Shown: piece after piece, positions 1 to 6,953 of the stretch
How the letters are laid out: the number at the start of each line of letters is the position of its first letter
Numbering within the stretch: the first letter of the stretch is position 1
Assembly: GCA_026418055.1 (NCBI GenBank)
Contig: JAOACB010000024.1
Coordinates: 1 to 36,585 of the forward strand
From: Fimbriimonadales bacterium
GTDB taxonomy: Bacteria; Armatimonadota; Fimbriimonadia; Fimbriimonadales; Fimbriimonadaceae
Length of the DNA stretch: 36,585 nucleotides
Direction: 5' to 3'
Notes under the pieces: generated by a model
Told to the model about the DNA's origin: nothing
Databases searched by the model: none
Seen by the model: the letters and a program-made list of their open reading frames with translations, nothing else
Program-made: the position numbers and the translations under genes

Positions 1-333
1 ACCGAGCTCCGTCCGCTCGAGCAGCAGCTCTCGGCCATGGACGCTGCCGAGCAGCTGTGGCTGGAGGAGCTCAGCCTCCCCGAGGCTCCCGAGATCGACG
101 TGGTGGCCGGCGAGTCTCCCGCCGAGATCCTCGAGCCAGGCCTGCCGATCCTTTCGGGGGGCGGCCCGGCAGCGCCCGTGTGGCCGTTCCTTCCGCCCGT
201 CGTGATCCCGCCCGGAGCGGGCGGAGGCGGTGGCGGCGGCAACCCACCGGGCGTGATTTCGGAGCCGTCGACGGTGGGCCTGGCGGTCGCCGCGGCCGCG
301 GCTTGGCTGTGGAGGCGCCGAAGCCTGCGCTAG
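1..333 (+). CDS. C-terminal part of a PEP-CTERM-like surface protein (5' end outside window)
   Basis: The frame is open from base 1, so this is probably the tail of a longer gene; an internal ATG at 37 is the first start codon visible. The visible residues run through an acidic stretch, a Pro-rich stretch and a Gly-rich run. The end is an SEPSTVG motif, a hydrophobic Ala/Val/Leu/Trp segment and a WRRRSLR tail. That tripartite ending is the layout of PEP-CTERM sorting signals, which are recognised by exosortase and anchor exported proteins in the envelope. The usual PEP is SEP here. No exosortase gene lies in the window. The stop TAG shares the palindrome CTAG (330-333) with the stop of the convergent kinase gene. 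The function of the missing body is unknown. Confidence 0.6.
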   Translation, partial: TELRPLEQQLSAMDAAEQLWLEELSLPEAPEIDVVAGESPAEILEPGLPILSGGGPAAPVWPFLPPVVIPPGAGGGGGGGNPPGVISEPSTVGLAVAAAAAWLWRRRSLR

Positions 334-2036
334 CGACCCAACGCCTGCAGCCGCAGGTCGATCTCCTGCCGCACGTCGCTGCCGGGAGGGGCGATCGAGC
401 GAGCGTCGTACAGCATGCGCAGCATCCGGTCGCGGTCTTGGCGGAGCATGAGGGCGAGAGCCGTCAGCTGGCCCGCGGCCTGCGCCATCCTCTGCTCGCA
501 CTCCTGACGGAGCTGCGGATCGTTGGAGCGGTGGAGCGCGTCGCGGTATCTGCGGCCGGATTCGAGCAGGAAGCTGGCCTGCTCCTCGGGCGTGGCCGCC
601 CTGGCGGCGCGCTCGAAGTACAGCCAGCCTCGGTCGGCGTCGAAGCGGGGCTCGTCGGGAGCTCGCTCCTGCGCCAGGGTCAGCGAGGCCTCGGCCTCGG
701 CCCAGCGGCCCATCTGGATCTGCTCGAGCGCCTTGGCGCGGATGTCCCAAGCCAGCCTGCGGCGCGCCTCGGCCTGCAGCACGGGGTTGTCCAGGTTCTG
801 GGCGAACTGCTCGCCCCGCTCGATGCGCTCGTCGAGGCTGGCCGTGCGCCGTGCCTGTTCGAAAGCCCGCAACCGCTGGGACTCGGCGCGCTCGGCGCGC
901 CATCGGTCCATGAGGTTGCCCAGGGCGCTGACGGTGGCCAGGATCAGCGCGAGCAGGGTGCCCATCAGCACCAGGGTGAGCGCGAGCTTGGCGAGGAACG
1001 CCTTGGTTTCCGGCTTCAGCAGGGGCTGCCGGGGAGGCGGAGGGTAGTAGACGGGCACGGGCGGCGGCGCCGCGCCGGACGGCTGGTAGGGGTTGTAGGG
1101 CGCGAGGATCGGACCTGCCGTCCCTGGCGCGGGAGGCGGGGGAGGCGGCTGGATGGGAGCGGGGGGCGGCGCGACCGCGCCGAACACCCACGGCGCCGAC
1201 GGCTGAGGGTTGACGGGGTCGAGCATCGCCTGCCGCAGAGCCGCCGCCATCTCGGCCGCGGAGCCATAGCGGAGCGCGGGAGACTTGTCGAGCGCGCGCC
1301 GCACAACCGCCCACAGCCCGAGCGGGATCTGGGGCGGCTGCGCGGGCTCTTGGTTGCTGATGGCGTAGGCGATCGCCACCACGCTGTCGCCCTGGAACGG
1401 CTTCTGTCCCGACAGCATCTCGTACAACACCACGCCGAGGCTGAACAGGTCGGTGCGCAGGTCGAGCTCTCGGCCGACCACCTGCTCGGGGGACATGTAG
1501 CTGGGCGTGCCGAACACCTGGCCGTCGAGGGTGAGGTTGGGCTCGAACGTGAGGCGAGCGATGCCGAAGTCGGTGAGCTTGACGCGCCCGTCCGGCAGCA
1601 GCTGGATGTTCTCGGGCTTGATGTCCCGATGGATCACGCCGCGCTCGTGGGCGTACTGCAGCGCGTCCAGCACCGCCTCCGCGATCCGCACCGCCTCGGA
1701 AGGGGCCAGGAACCCACGCAGGTCGAGCTCGTTGCGCAGGGTGCGCCCCTCGAGGAACTCCATCGCAATGTAGAACCGGCCGTCGGCCTCGCCAGCCTCG
1801 TACACCGTCATGATGTTCGGGTGGCTGAGCGTGCCTGCGGCCCGGGCCTCGCGCAGAAACCTCCGGATGCGGTCCTCCCTCTGCTGGGGCGTCGATCCCG
1901 CTGCGAGCAGCATCTCCTTGAGCGCCACCCGCCGGTTCATCAGCGGGTCGTACGCCTCGTAGACGATGTCGTTCGAGCGCGCGATCTCCCGGATGATCTG
2001 GTACTTGCCGAGGGTTCCCGTCGGTTGCTGCGACAT
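330..2036 (-). CDS. Membrane-anchored eukaryotic-type Ser/Thr protein kinase
   Basis: 568 aa. The kinase domain covers about residues 8-270. Visible motifs are the ATP-anchoring Lys in VALK (K40), HRDIKPEN (D138), DFG (156-158) and GTPSYMSPEQ in place of APE. The glycine-rich loop is degenerate: REIARSNDIV stands where GxGxxG is expected. A Pro-rich linker (about 285-340) leads to one transmembrane helix (about 349-373) and a helical, TPR-like outer region (about 380-568). The kinase should face the cytoplasm and the C-terminus the periplasm, so it probably transduces an envelope signal by phosphorylating cytoplasmic proteins. Substrates are unknown. The ATG at 2036 has no clear ribosome binding site but has a -10-like box 12 nt upstream. 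The last 4 bp overlap the convergent gene at 330-333. Confidence 0.9.
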   Translation of the reverse strand: MSQQPTGTLGKYQIIREIARSNDIVYEAYDPLMNRRVALKEMLLAAGSTPQQREDRIRRFLREARAAGTLSHPNIMTVYEAGEADGRFYIAMEFLEGRTLRNELDLRGFLAPSEAVRIAEAVLDALQYAHERGVIHRDIKPENIQLLPDGRVKLTDFGIARLTFEPNLTLDGQVFGTPSYMSPEQVVGRELDLRTDLFSLGVVLYEMLSGQKPFQGDSVVAIAYAISNQEPAQPPQIPLGLWAVVRRALDKSPALRYGSAAEMAAALRQAMLDPVNPQPSAPWVFGAVAPPPAPIQPPPPPPAPGTAGPILAPYNPYQPSGAAPPPVPVYYPPPPRQPLLKPETKAFLAKLALTLVLMGTLLALILATVSALGNLMDRWRAERAESQRLRAFEQARRTASLDERIERGEQFAQNLDNPVLQAEARRRLAWDIRAKALEQIQMGRWAEAEASLTLAQERAPDEPRFDADRGWLYFERAARAATPEEQASFLLESGRRYRDALHRSNDPQLRQECEQRMAQAAGQLTALALMLRQDRDRMLRMLYDARSIAPPGSDVRQEIDLRLQALGR

Positions 2037-2048
2037 GGCGGAGCGCGG

Positions 2049-2056
2049 AGCCTATA
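2049..2056 (-). promoter_or_regulatory. Candidate -10 box of the kinase gene
   Basis: On the minus strand TATAGG and, shifted by two, TAGGCT lie 12 nt before the ATG at 2036. With start of transcription about 6-7 nt after the box, the leader would be only a few bases. No Shine-Dalgarno sequence is visible. I see no convincing -35 box. Confidence 0.4.
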
Positions 2057-2249
2057 GGTTGCGACGAGTCGGAGGCCCGCAAGGTTCGCGGGTCGGAGCT
2101 GGTTCCGCCGCCCCGCCCGGCCGCCCCGCTGGGTCCAAAGTCGTGGGTCTGCGCGCAGAACCCGGCAATTCTTCCGGTCTTTCGGGGATCCGGGCGTTTC
2201 CCGGCAGAAATTCCTGGCGGTTCGGCAACATTCTCAGGCCGGAAATCCG

Positions 2250-2255
2250 TACACT
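2250..2255 (+). promoter_or_regulatory. Candidate -10 box TACACT upstream of the prepilin gene
   Basis: TACACT fits the -10 consensus and would give a leader of about 70 nt before the ATG at 2335. The -35 position holds only a weak match. The intergenic stretch 2037-2334 otherwise holds the divergent kinase promoter, a leader hairpin (2274-2295) and the AGGAGG ribosome binding site. I found no gene in it. Confidence 0.35.
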
Positions 2256-2273
2256 CTCTGTCGGTTCTGCTGG

Positions 2274-2295
2274 GACCCCCTTGCGCCGAGGGGTC
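2274..2295 (+). repeat. Inverted repeat in the prepilin leader
   Basis: GACCCC (2274-2279) and GGGGTC (2290-2295) are perfect complements around a 10-nt loop. It lies in the predicted 5' leader, about 20 nt upstream of the AGGAGG ribosome binding site, and could affect mRNA stability or translation. It may also be chance in GC-rich DNA. Confidence 0.3.
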
Positions 2296-2334
2296 GTCCT
2301 GGAGCCGCGCCAATCTTAGGAGGTTGAAAAACTG

Positions 2335-3222
2335 ATGCGACGCAATCGTGCGTTCACTCTGATCGAGCTCTTGGTCGTGATTGCGATCATCGCGATCCTG
2401 GCCGCCATCCTGTTCCCCGTCTTCGCCCAGGCCAAGGCCGCCGCCAAGCGGTCCGCGGCCCTCAGCAACGTCAAGCAGCTGGGCCTCGCTTCGCTGATGT
2501 ACGCGTCGGACAACGACGACGTGTTCCACCCGCTGGTCACGTGGGATGGCCCGGGACAGCCGGCGAACGTCGGCGGCCAGCCCTATCAGCCGTGGAGCTG
2601 GCTCGTGCTGCCGTACATGAAGACGGCCGACCTGTTCGCCGACCCGCTGGCGCCGAGCCTCGAGGCCACCCCGACGGGCTGGCCCGCCACCACCTACAAG
2701 TCCCTGGTTCCGCAGTTTGGTCTGAACTACGTGGGCGTCGCCCCGTACTCGACGGCGTCGTTCCCGAGCCTGGCCGCTCCTCGCAGCCAGTCCGCGCTGG
2801 GCTCCGTCGCCAGCACGGTGCTCATGGCCGCCAAGTTCAGCAACTCCGAGGACAACCTGGGGGCTCTGGGCCTGTACTGGTGGGGCGCGCCCATGTGGAC
2901 CTCGCCCGTGGCGATCGACCCGCCCTACTGCTACAACGCTCCGGACTACTGGTGCACCGATGACTGGGGCAGCGGCGGCTTCTACGACGCCACGCACCTG
3001 CGGGGCAACGTGGCGGCCGGCGCGATCACCGGCGGCGTGTCGATGCGGGGCGCCTCCGACCGCACGCTGAGCGGCGGCCGGGCGACCGTGGTCTGGACGG
3101 ACGGCCATGCCACCGTGTCGGCGCCGGGTTCGCTGGCCAGGGGCACGAACTGGCGCCCGAACATCCCCAGCGGGGACGTTCAGCTCACCAACGTCGAAGA
3201 GTTCGTTTGGGACGGCCTCTGA
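2335..3222 (+). CDS. Prepilin-type (type IV pilin-like, DUF1559-like) protein
   Basis: 295 aa. The N-terminus [20 protein letters not shown] is a class III prepilin leader: a short basic leader, a cleavage/methylation site at A-F, a Glu at +5 and a hydrophobic helix. It should be processed by PilD-type peptidase and delivered by a type II secretion or type IV pilus machine. The body lacks Cys pairs of classic pilins. Near the C-terminus is [10 protein letters not shown], the position of the H-X9-DG motif typical of this large family in planctomycete-like and armatimonadetal genomes, but the His is replaced by Ser. The start is fixed by TAGGAGGT ending 10 nt before the ATG. These pseudopilins occur in many copies in such genomes; the individual role is unknown. 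A lipoprotein gene follows 19 nt downstream. Confidence 0.85.
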   Translation: MRRNRAFTLIELLVVIAIIAILAAILFPVFAQAKAAAKRSAALSNVKQLGLASLMYASDNDDVFHPLVTWDGPGQPANVGGQPYQPWSWLVLPYMKTADLFADPLAPSLEATPTGWPATTYKSLVPQFGLNYVGVAPYSTASFPSLAAPRSQSALGSVASTVLMAAKFSNSEDNLGALGLYWWGAPMWTSPVAIDPPYCYNAPDYWCTDDWGSGGFYDATHLRGNVAAGAITGGVSMRGASDRTLSGGRATVVWTDGHATVSAPGSLARGTNWRPNIPSGDVQLTNVEEFVWDGL

Positions 3223-3241
3223 TACGGGGTATAAACGCCAC

Positions 3242-3460
3242 ATGGCTCGTCTGCTGAATCTGTTCGTCGTCGCTCTCTTCGCCGCCATGATCGCCGTTGG
3301 TTGCGGCTCCTCCGAGACCAGCGCCGAGACCACGTCCGCCGAGGCCGCTCCGAAGGGCGAGGCCAAGCAGGGCATGGACGTGCAGGGTGCCGAGATGACT
3401 CCTGCGGAGGGCGCAACCTCGGGAGACCAGCGCCTCGGCCAGCAGGCTGGCGGCAACTGA
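3242..3460 (+). CDS. Small secreted lipoprotein, unknown function
   Basis: 72 aa. The start at 3242 gives a textbook lipoprotein signal peptide: MARLL, a hydrophobic core, then the lipobox AVGC with the lipidated Cys at about residue 20. The mature part is only about 50 residues, rich in Ala, Glu, Ser, Thr and Gly, with no recognisable fold, and is probably disordered. A longer in-frame reading that begins inside the prepilin gene would bury the signal peptide, so I reject it. The gene lies 19 nt after the prepilin gene and before a strong terminator, so the two may be one transcript. No partner can be named. Confidence 0.7.
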   Translation: MARLLNLFVVALFAAMIAVGCGSSETSAETTSAEAAPKGEAKQGMDVQGAEMTPAEGATSGDQRLGQQAGGN

Positions 3461-3483
3461 TCCGACGGCGGGCTCCGACCTGC

Positions 3484-3517
3484 GGCCTCCGACCCGACCG
3501 GGTCGGGGGCCTTTCGC
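3484..3517 (+). terminator. Rho-independent terminator
   Basis: A 12-bp stem pairs 3484-3495 with 3500-3511, all Watson-Crick except one G-T wobble, around the loop GACC, and is followed by TTTCGCTT. It lies 23 nt after the lipoprotein stop and ends the prepilin-lipoprotein unit. The downstream T-run is short. Confidence 0.75.
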
Positions 3518-3537
3518 TTGGGCCTCCGAGCCTGCGG

Positions 3538-3543
3538 TAGATT
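3538..3543 (+). promoter_or_regulatory. -10 box TAGATT, leaderless start of the EEP gene
   Basis: TAGATT ends 8 nt before the ATG at 3552, with no Shine-Dalgarno sequence between, so transcription should begin at or next to the start codon. It lies just after the terminator of the preceding unit. No strong -35 box is visible. Confidence 0.5.
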
Positions 3544-3551
3544 GTAGACAG

Positions 3552-4316
3552 ATGTCCCTGCGCGTCGCGACCTTCAACATCCGGCTCGGCACCGTCGACG
3601 ACGGAGAACACTCGTGGCCCGCGCGCGCAAGGAGCGCCGCGGCCGCCATCCGGGCCTTGGATGCCGACCTCGTCGGACTGCAGGAAGCCTACCGGTTCCA
3701 GCTGGAGGACCTCGAGCCGCTGCTCGAGGAGTGGGACTGGATCGGCGTCGGCCGCGAGGACGGTTTCCAGAAGGGCGAGCACGCCGCGTGGCTGTACCGC
3801 CGGAACCGCGTGACGATCGCCTCGTGGGGCACCTTCTGGTTCTCGGAGGATCCCGACGAGCCAGGCTCCGTGTCGTGGGGAACGGCCTGCACCCGGAGCT
3901 GCACCTGGGCTCGCGTCGCTCTTTTGTCCGACGGTCGGCCGATCCTGGTCTACAACCTGCACTGGGACCACGCCTCGACGCTCGCGCGCAGGCAGTCGGC
4001 CAAGGTTCTGGCGGGGCGCATCCCCGTCGGGGAGGCGTGCATCGTGGTCGGCGACTTCAACGCCGGGCCCGAAGATCCCGAGGTGCGCGACCTCACGGAC
4101 CCCGAGCGTCACCCCGCCCTGACCGACGCGGCGCCCGACGTGTGCCGCTCCGGAAGCTGGCACGACTTCACGGGAAGGGCCAAGGGCCCGCGCATCGACC
4201 ACATCCTGGCCAGCAGCCACCTGCAGCCGGTCGCCTCAGGGGCGATCACCGAGCGCGTCCACGGCCTGTGGCCGTCCGACCACTTTCCGATCTGGAGCCA
4301 GTTCGTATGGCGCTGA
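3552..4316 (+). CDS. Endonuclease/exonuclease/phosphatase (EEP) family hydrolase
   Basis: 254 aa, close to the family's usual size. All metal and catalytic motifs of the DNase I/EEP fold are visible in order: TFNIRL (Asn), LQEA (Glu, about residue 45), YNLHWDH, VVGDFNAGPED (Asp and Asn) and SDHFPIW at the C-terminus. It should be a Mg-dependent phosphoesterase. The substrate may be a nucleic acid, phospholipid or sugar phosphate; bacterial members of this subtype are usually unassigned. There is no signal peptide. Its last 10 bases overlap the start of a GDPD-like gene, so the two are translationally coupled, which hints at a shared phosphodiester substrate route. Confidence 0.88.
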   Translation: MSLRVATFNIRLGTVDDGEHSWPARARSAAAAIRALDADLVGLQEAYRFQLEDLEPLLEEWDWIGVGREDGFQKGEHAAWLYRRNRVTIASWGTFWFSEDPDEPGSVSWGTACTRSCTWARVALLSDGRPILVYNLHWDHASTLARRQSAKVLAGRIPVGEACIVVGDFNAGPEDPEVRDLTDPERHPALTDAAPDVCRSGSWHDFTGRAKGPRIDHILASSHLQPVASGAITERVHGLWPSDHFPIWSQFVWR

Positions 4317-5092
4317 GCTTGCTCGTCGCCGCGGCGCTGCTGCAAGTCCCGACGACCACTCTGGCGGCGGCCCACTCGCACAACGATTACAGCCGGCCCC
4401 AGCCCCTCGCGCAGGCACTCGAACTCGGTTTCGGCAGCGTCGAGGCCGACGTGTGCCTGGTCGACGGGGAGCTGCGCGTTGCCCACGAACCTCGGACCTC
4501 GCGGAGGGGCCGCACCCTCGAGAGCCTGTACCTTCGGCCTTTGTGGGAGCGGTTCCAGAAGCTCGGGGGCAAGGTGCACCCGGACGGCGCGCCGCTGGTG
4601 CTGCTGGTCGACGTGAAGACGGACGCCGAGCGAACCTACGCCGCGCTCCGGAGCGTCCTGCAGACCTACCGCCCGATGCTGGCGCGGTACGAGGACGCCA
4701 AGCGGCCGGGCGCGGTCGAGGTGCTGGTGTCCGGCAACGTGGCCCGCAGGACGATCGCCGCGGAGCCCGTGCGGCACGTGGCGATCGACGGAAGGCCGGA
4801 CGACCTGGAGACCAACCCGCCGGTGGACCTCGTGCCCCAGATCTCGGCCAGCTGGATCGCCAACTTCCGCTGGCTCGGGTTGGACGAGATGGGCGACGAG
4901 GACGCCCAGAGGTTGCGCGATCTGGCCGCCAGGACGCACGAACAGGGCCGCAGGCTGCGCTTCTGGGCCACTCCCGACTACCCGCCGTTCTGGGCGAAGC
5001 TGCGGGAGTTCGGCGTGGACGTGATCGGCACGGACAACCCGGAACGGCTGGCGGCCTTCCTTCGCGCTCAGCCTGCGAGCGGGCGCAGGTAG
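4307..5092 (+). CDS. PI-PLC/glycerophosphodiester phosphodiesterase-like secreted enzyme
   Basis: 261 aa. The start at 4307 gives a signal peptide (MALSLLVAAALLQV to about residue 21) and then AHSHNDYSRPQPL. HSHND, the SVEADV motif (E46, D48), the VAHE His at about 60 and LLVDVKT follow the active-site order of the TIM-barrel GDPD/PI-PLC-like family. It probably cleaves an exported phosphodiester such as a phospholipid headgroup. It overlaps the upstream EEP gene by 10 bp. Its 3' end overlaps the convergent isomerase gene by 25 bp (5068-5092), with no room for a terminator between them. A longer upstream reading in the same frame is antisense-like GC noise. Confidence 0.85.
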   Translation: MALSLLVAAALLQVPTTTLAAAHSHNDYSRPQPLAQALELGFGSVEADVCLVDGELRVAHEPRTSRRGRTLESLYLRPLWERFQKLGGKVHPDGAPLVLLVDVKTDAERTYAALRSVLQTYRPMLARYEDAKRPGAVEVLVSGNVARRTIAAEPVRHVAIDGRPDDLETNPPVDLVPQISASWIANFRWLGLDEMGDEDAQRLRDLAARTHEQGRRLRFWATPDYPPFWAKLREFGVDVIGTDNPERLAAFLRAQPASGRR

Positions 5093-5847
5093 TCCACGCT
5101 CGAGCGGATCGATTCCCAAGGGTCGCCCCACAGGTTGTCCTGCTCGGGCAGGATCCACTCCGTGCCGGCTTCCCGCAGCGCCTCCACGATCTCGGCCCAG
5201 GGGAGCTCGCCCTCTCCCACGGGGAGGTCGCGCCACTGGCCGTCGACCAGCCTGCGGTCCTTGGCGTGCACGCACCGCAGGCGGCCCCGGAACCGCCCGA
5301 TCATCCGCAACAGGTCCGCGCCGGCGTGAGCCACCCAGTAGGTGTCGAGGATCAGCTGCAGGTCCGGCCGGGCGGCGGCGTACAGAGCGTCGAACAGCGA
5401 GCGGCCCTCGGCGTCGGGCTCCAGCTCCTTGGCGTGGTTGTGGAAGCCCACCGAGATGCCTGCGGACTCCATGCGGTCGGCCACCTCGCTCAGCCTGCGC
5501 CCCAAGTCTTCGAAGCCCTCGAGGCCCCTCTCCCAGAACTCCTGCGGGGGGTAGCCGAGCCCCGCGAGCCCGCAGCCCAGCGCGCGGTGGAAGGCGATCT
5601 CCTCGTCCGTTGCCCCGTACAGACGGTCCCATGGACGGTGGGTGCAGCAGGCCTCCAGGCCGAACTCGTCGAGCATCGCTCGCGCGGCCGCCGCGTCGAC
5701 CTCGGGCCGGTCTCCGGCCATGCAGCCCACGGCGGAGAGCTGGACGCCCTGGTAGCCCATCTCGGCCGCGCGTCGGAGCACCTCGCGGAAGCCCTCGGCG
5801 GTTTTCGTGAACTCGCGCATCGTGTACAGCTGCAGGCCGATCTTCAT
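5068..5847 (-). CDS. Sugar phosphate isomerase/epimerase (xylose isomerase-like TIM barrel)
   Basis: 259 aa, beginning MKIGLQLYTMREF, the usual start of AP endonuclease 2/IolE-type TIM barrels. Candidate metal-binding stretches are visible: GFHNHAKEL, LILDTYWV, CVHAKDR and VGEGELPW. It probably isomerises or epimerises a sugar, keto-sugar or inositol derivative in the cytoplasm. The ATG at 5845-5847 overlaps the stop of the upstream dehydrogenase gene as ATGA, so the pair is coupled and likely acts on the same substrate. A longer frame reading upstream of this ATG runs inside the dehydrogenase gene and is not real. Confidence 0.9.
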   Translation of the reverse strand: MKIGLQLYTMREFTKTAEGFREVLRRAAEMGYQGVQLSAVGCMAGDRPEVDAAAARAMLDEFGLEACCTHRPWDRLYGATDEEIAFHRALGCGLAGLGYPPQEFWERGLEGFEDLGRRLSEVADRMESAGISVGFHNHAKELEPDAEGRSLFDALYAAARPDLQLILDTYWVAHAGADLLRMIGRFRGRLRCVHAKDRRLVDGQWRDLPVGEGELPWAEIVEALREAGTEWILPEQDNLWGDPWESIRSSVDYLRPLAG

Positions 5848-6920
5848 GCGATCTCCTCGAGGCACACCCTCTCGCCTCCGCGACGGGAGCTCTCGTACAC
5901 AGCCAGGATGACCCGCAGCGGCTCCAGGGCCATCCGCCCTGTCAGGAACGGCTCGCGTCCCTCCAGGGTCGCCCGGCAGAAGTCCTCGATCTGCAGGCGA
6001 TGCTGCTCGCCCCACTGAGCGGTCGGGTCGTGGGGCAGCTGCTTGCCCGAGCCGTGAGCGTGCAGGTTGGGAGTGGGCTGGCAGGCGACGCCCCGTCCGT
6101 ACTTCGAGCGGTCCGAGACTGGATCCTCCCAGATCTCCCAGACCTTGGCGATGTCGCCCTCGATCACGATCGTCCCATGCCGCCCGTGCAGCTCCAGCCG
6201 CTCGGCGAACCCAGGAAAGCAGCTGGTCGAGCCCTGCAGCACCCCCACGGCGCCGGACTCGAACTCCAGCAGCGCGTTGGCCACGTCCTCCACCTCGATG
6301 TCGTGCGCCAGGGTGCGGCAGCAGGCGCGCACGGCCCTCACCGGGCCCATGATCCATTGCAGCATGTCGATGTAGTGGACGCCCTGGTTCATCAGGCAGC
6401 CGCCGCCGTCCAGGTCCCAGGTTCCCCTCCAGTCGCCCGAGTCGTAGTAGACCTGCGTGCGGAACCACTTGATGTAGGCGTCTCCGGCGAGCATCGGCCC
6501 GAGCAGTCCTCCCTGCACGGCCGACCGGGCCGCCTGGATGTCGTTGGCGAAGCGGTGCTGGCTGATCACTCCCAGCCGGACCTCGGCTTCCTCGCAGGCT
6601 CGAACCAGGCGCTCGGCTTTGGGCAGGGTGGTGTCGATCGGCTTCTCCACCAGCACGTGCCTGCCGGCGCGCGCCGCAAGGATCCCCACCTCGGCGTGCA
6701 GACCGGACGGCACGCACACGCTGACGGCGTCGACGCGCTGCAGCAGGTCCTCGAGCGTCGGCGAGGCGTGGCATCCGTACTTCGCGGCAGCCGCCTCCGT
6801 TCGCTCTGGCAGCACGTCGTGCACCGCCGCCAGCTCGGCGCAACCGATGCGCTGGATGGCGTCCGCGTGGGTGGGGAAGATGGCGCCGCATCCCACGACG
6901 CCCAGTCGCACCTTGTCCAT
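5844..6920 (-). CDS. Gfo/Idh/MocA family NAD(P)-dependent oxidoreductase
   Basis: 358 aa. The N-terminal Rossmann domain begins RLGVVGCGAIFPTHADAI with the dinucleotide-binding glycines. VEKPID at about 91-96 is the family EKP motif with the catalytic Lys. NQGVHYIDMLQW supplies the usual His of the second domain. These enzymes oxidise a sugar, sugar acid or inositol hydroxyl using NAD or NADP. It is coupled to the isomerase/epimerase gene by an ATGA overlap and lies 33 nt downstream of a glycosidase gene, suggesting a small sugar-breakdown operon. The minus strand has TAAGGT 17 nt and a weak AGAGGG ribosome binding site about 5 nt before the ATG, so it may also have its own promoter. Confidence 0.92.
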   Translation of the reverse strand: MDKVRLGVVGCGAIFPTHADAIQRIGCAELAAVHDVLPERTEAAAAKYGCHASPTLEDLLQRVDAVSVCVPSGLHAEVGILAARAGRHVLVEKPIDTTLPKAERLVRACEEAEVRLGVISQHRFANDIQAARSAVQGGLLGPMLAGDAYIKWFRTQVYYDSGDWRGTWDLDGGGCLMNQGVHYIDMLQWIMGPVRAVRACCRTLAHDIEVEDVANALLEFESGAVGVLQGSTSCFPGFAERLELHGRHGTIVIEGDIAKVWEIWEDPVSDRSKYGRGVACQPTPNLHAHGSGKQLPHDPTAQWGEQHRLQIEDFCRATLEGREPFLTGRMALEPLRVILAVYESSRRGGERVCLEEIA

Positions 6921-6937
6921 CGGGCCCTCTGGCCCGC

Positions 6938-6943
6938 ACCTTA
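6938..6943 (-). promoter_or_regulatory. Candidate -10 box TAAGGT of the oxidoreductase gene
   Basis: TAAGGT on the minus strand lies 17 nt before the ATG at 6920, in the 33-nt gap after the glycosidase gene, with AGAGGG between the box and the start codon. It would give an internal promoter for the dehydrogenase-isomerase pair. The -35 region is not convincing. Confidence 0.35.
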
Positions 6944-6953
6944 CCCCGCGCGC

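Noticed and set aside
57-2057. A 666-codon plus-strand open frame
   Set aside because: It is antisense to the Ser/Thr kinase, whose HRD and DFG motifs are clear.
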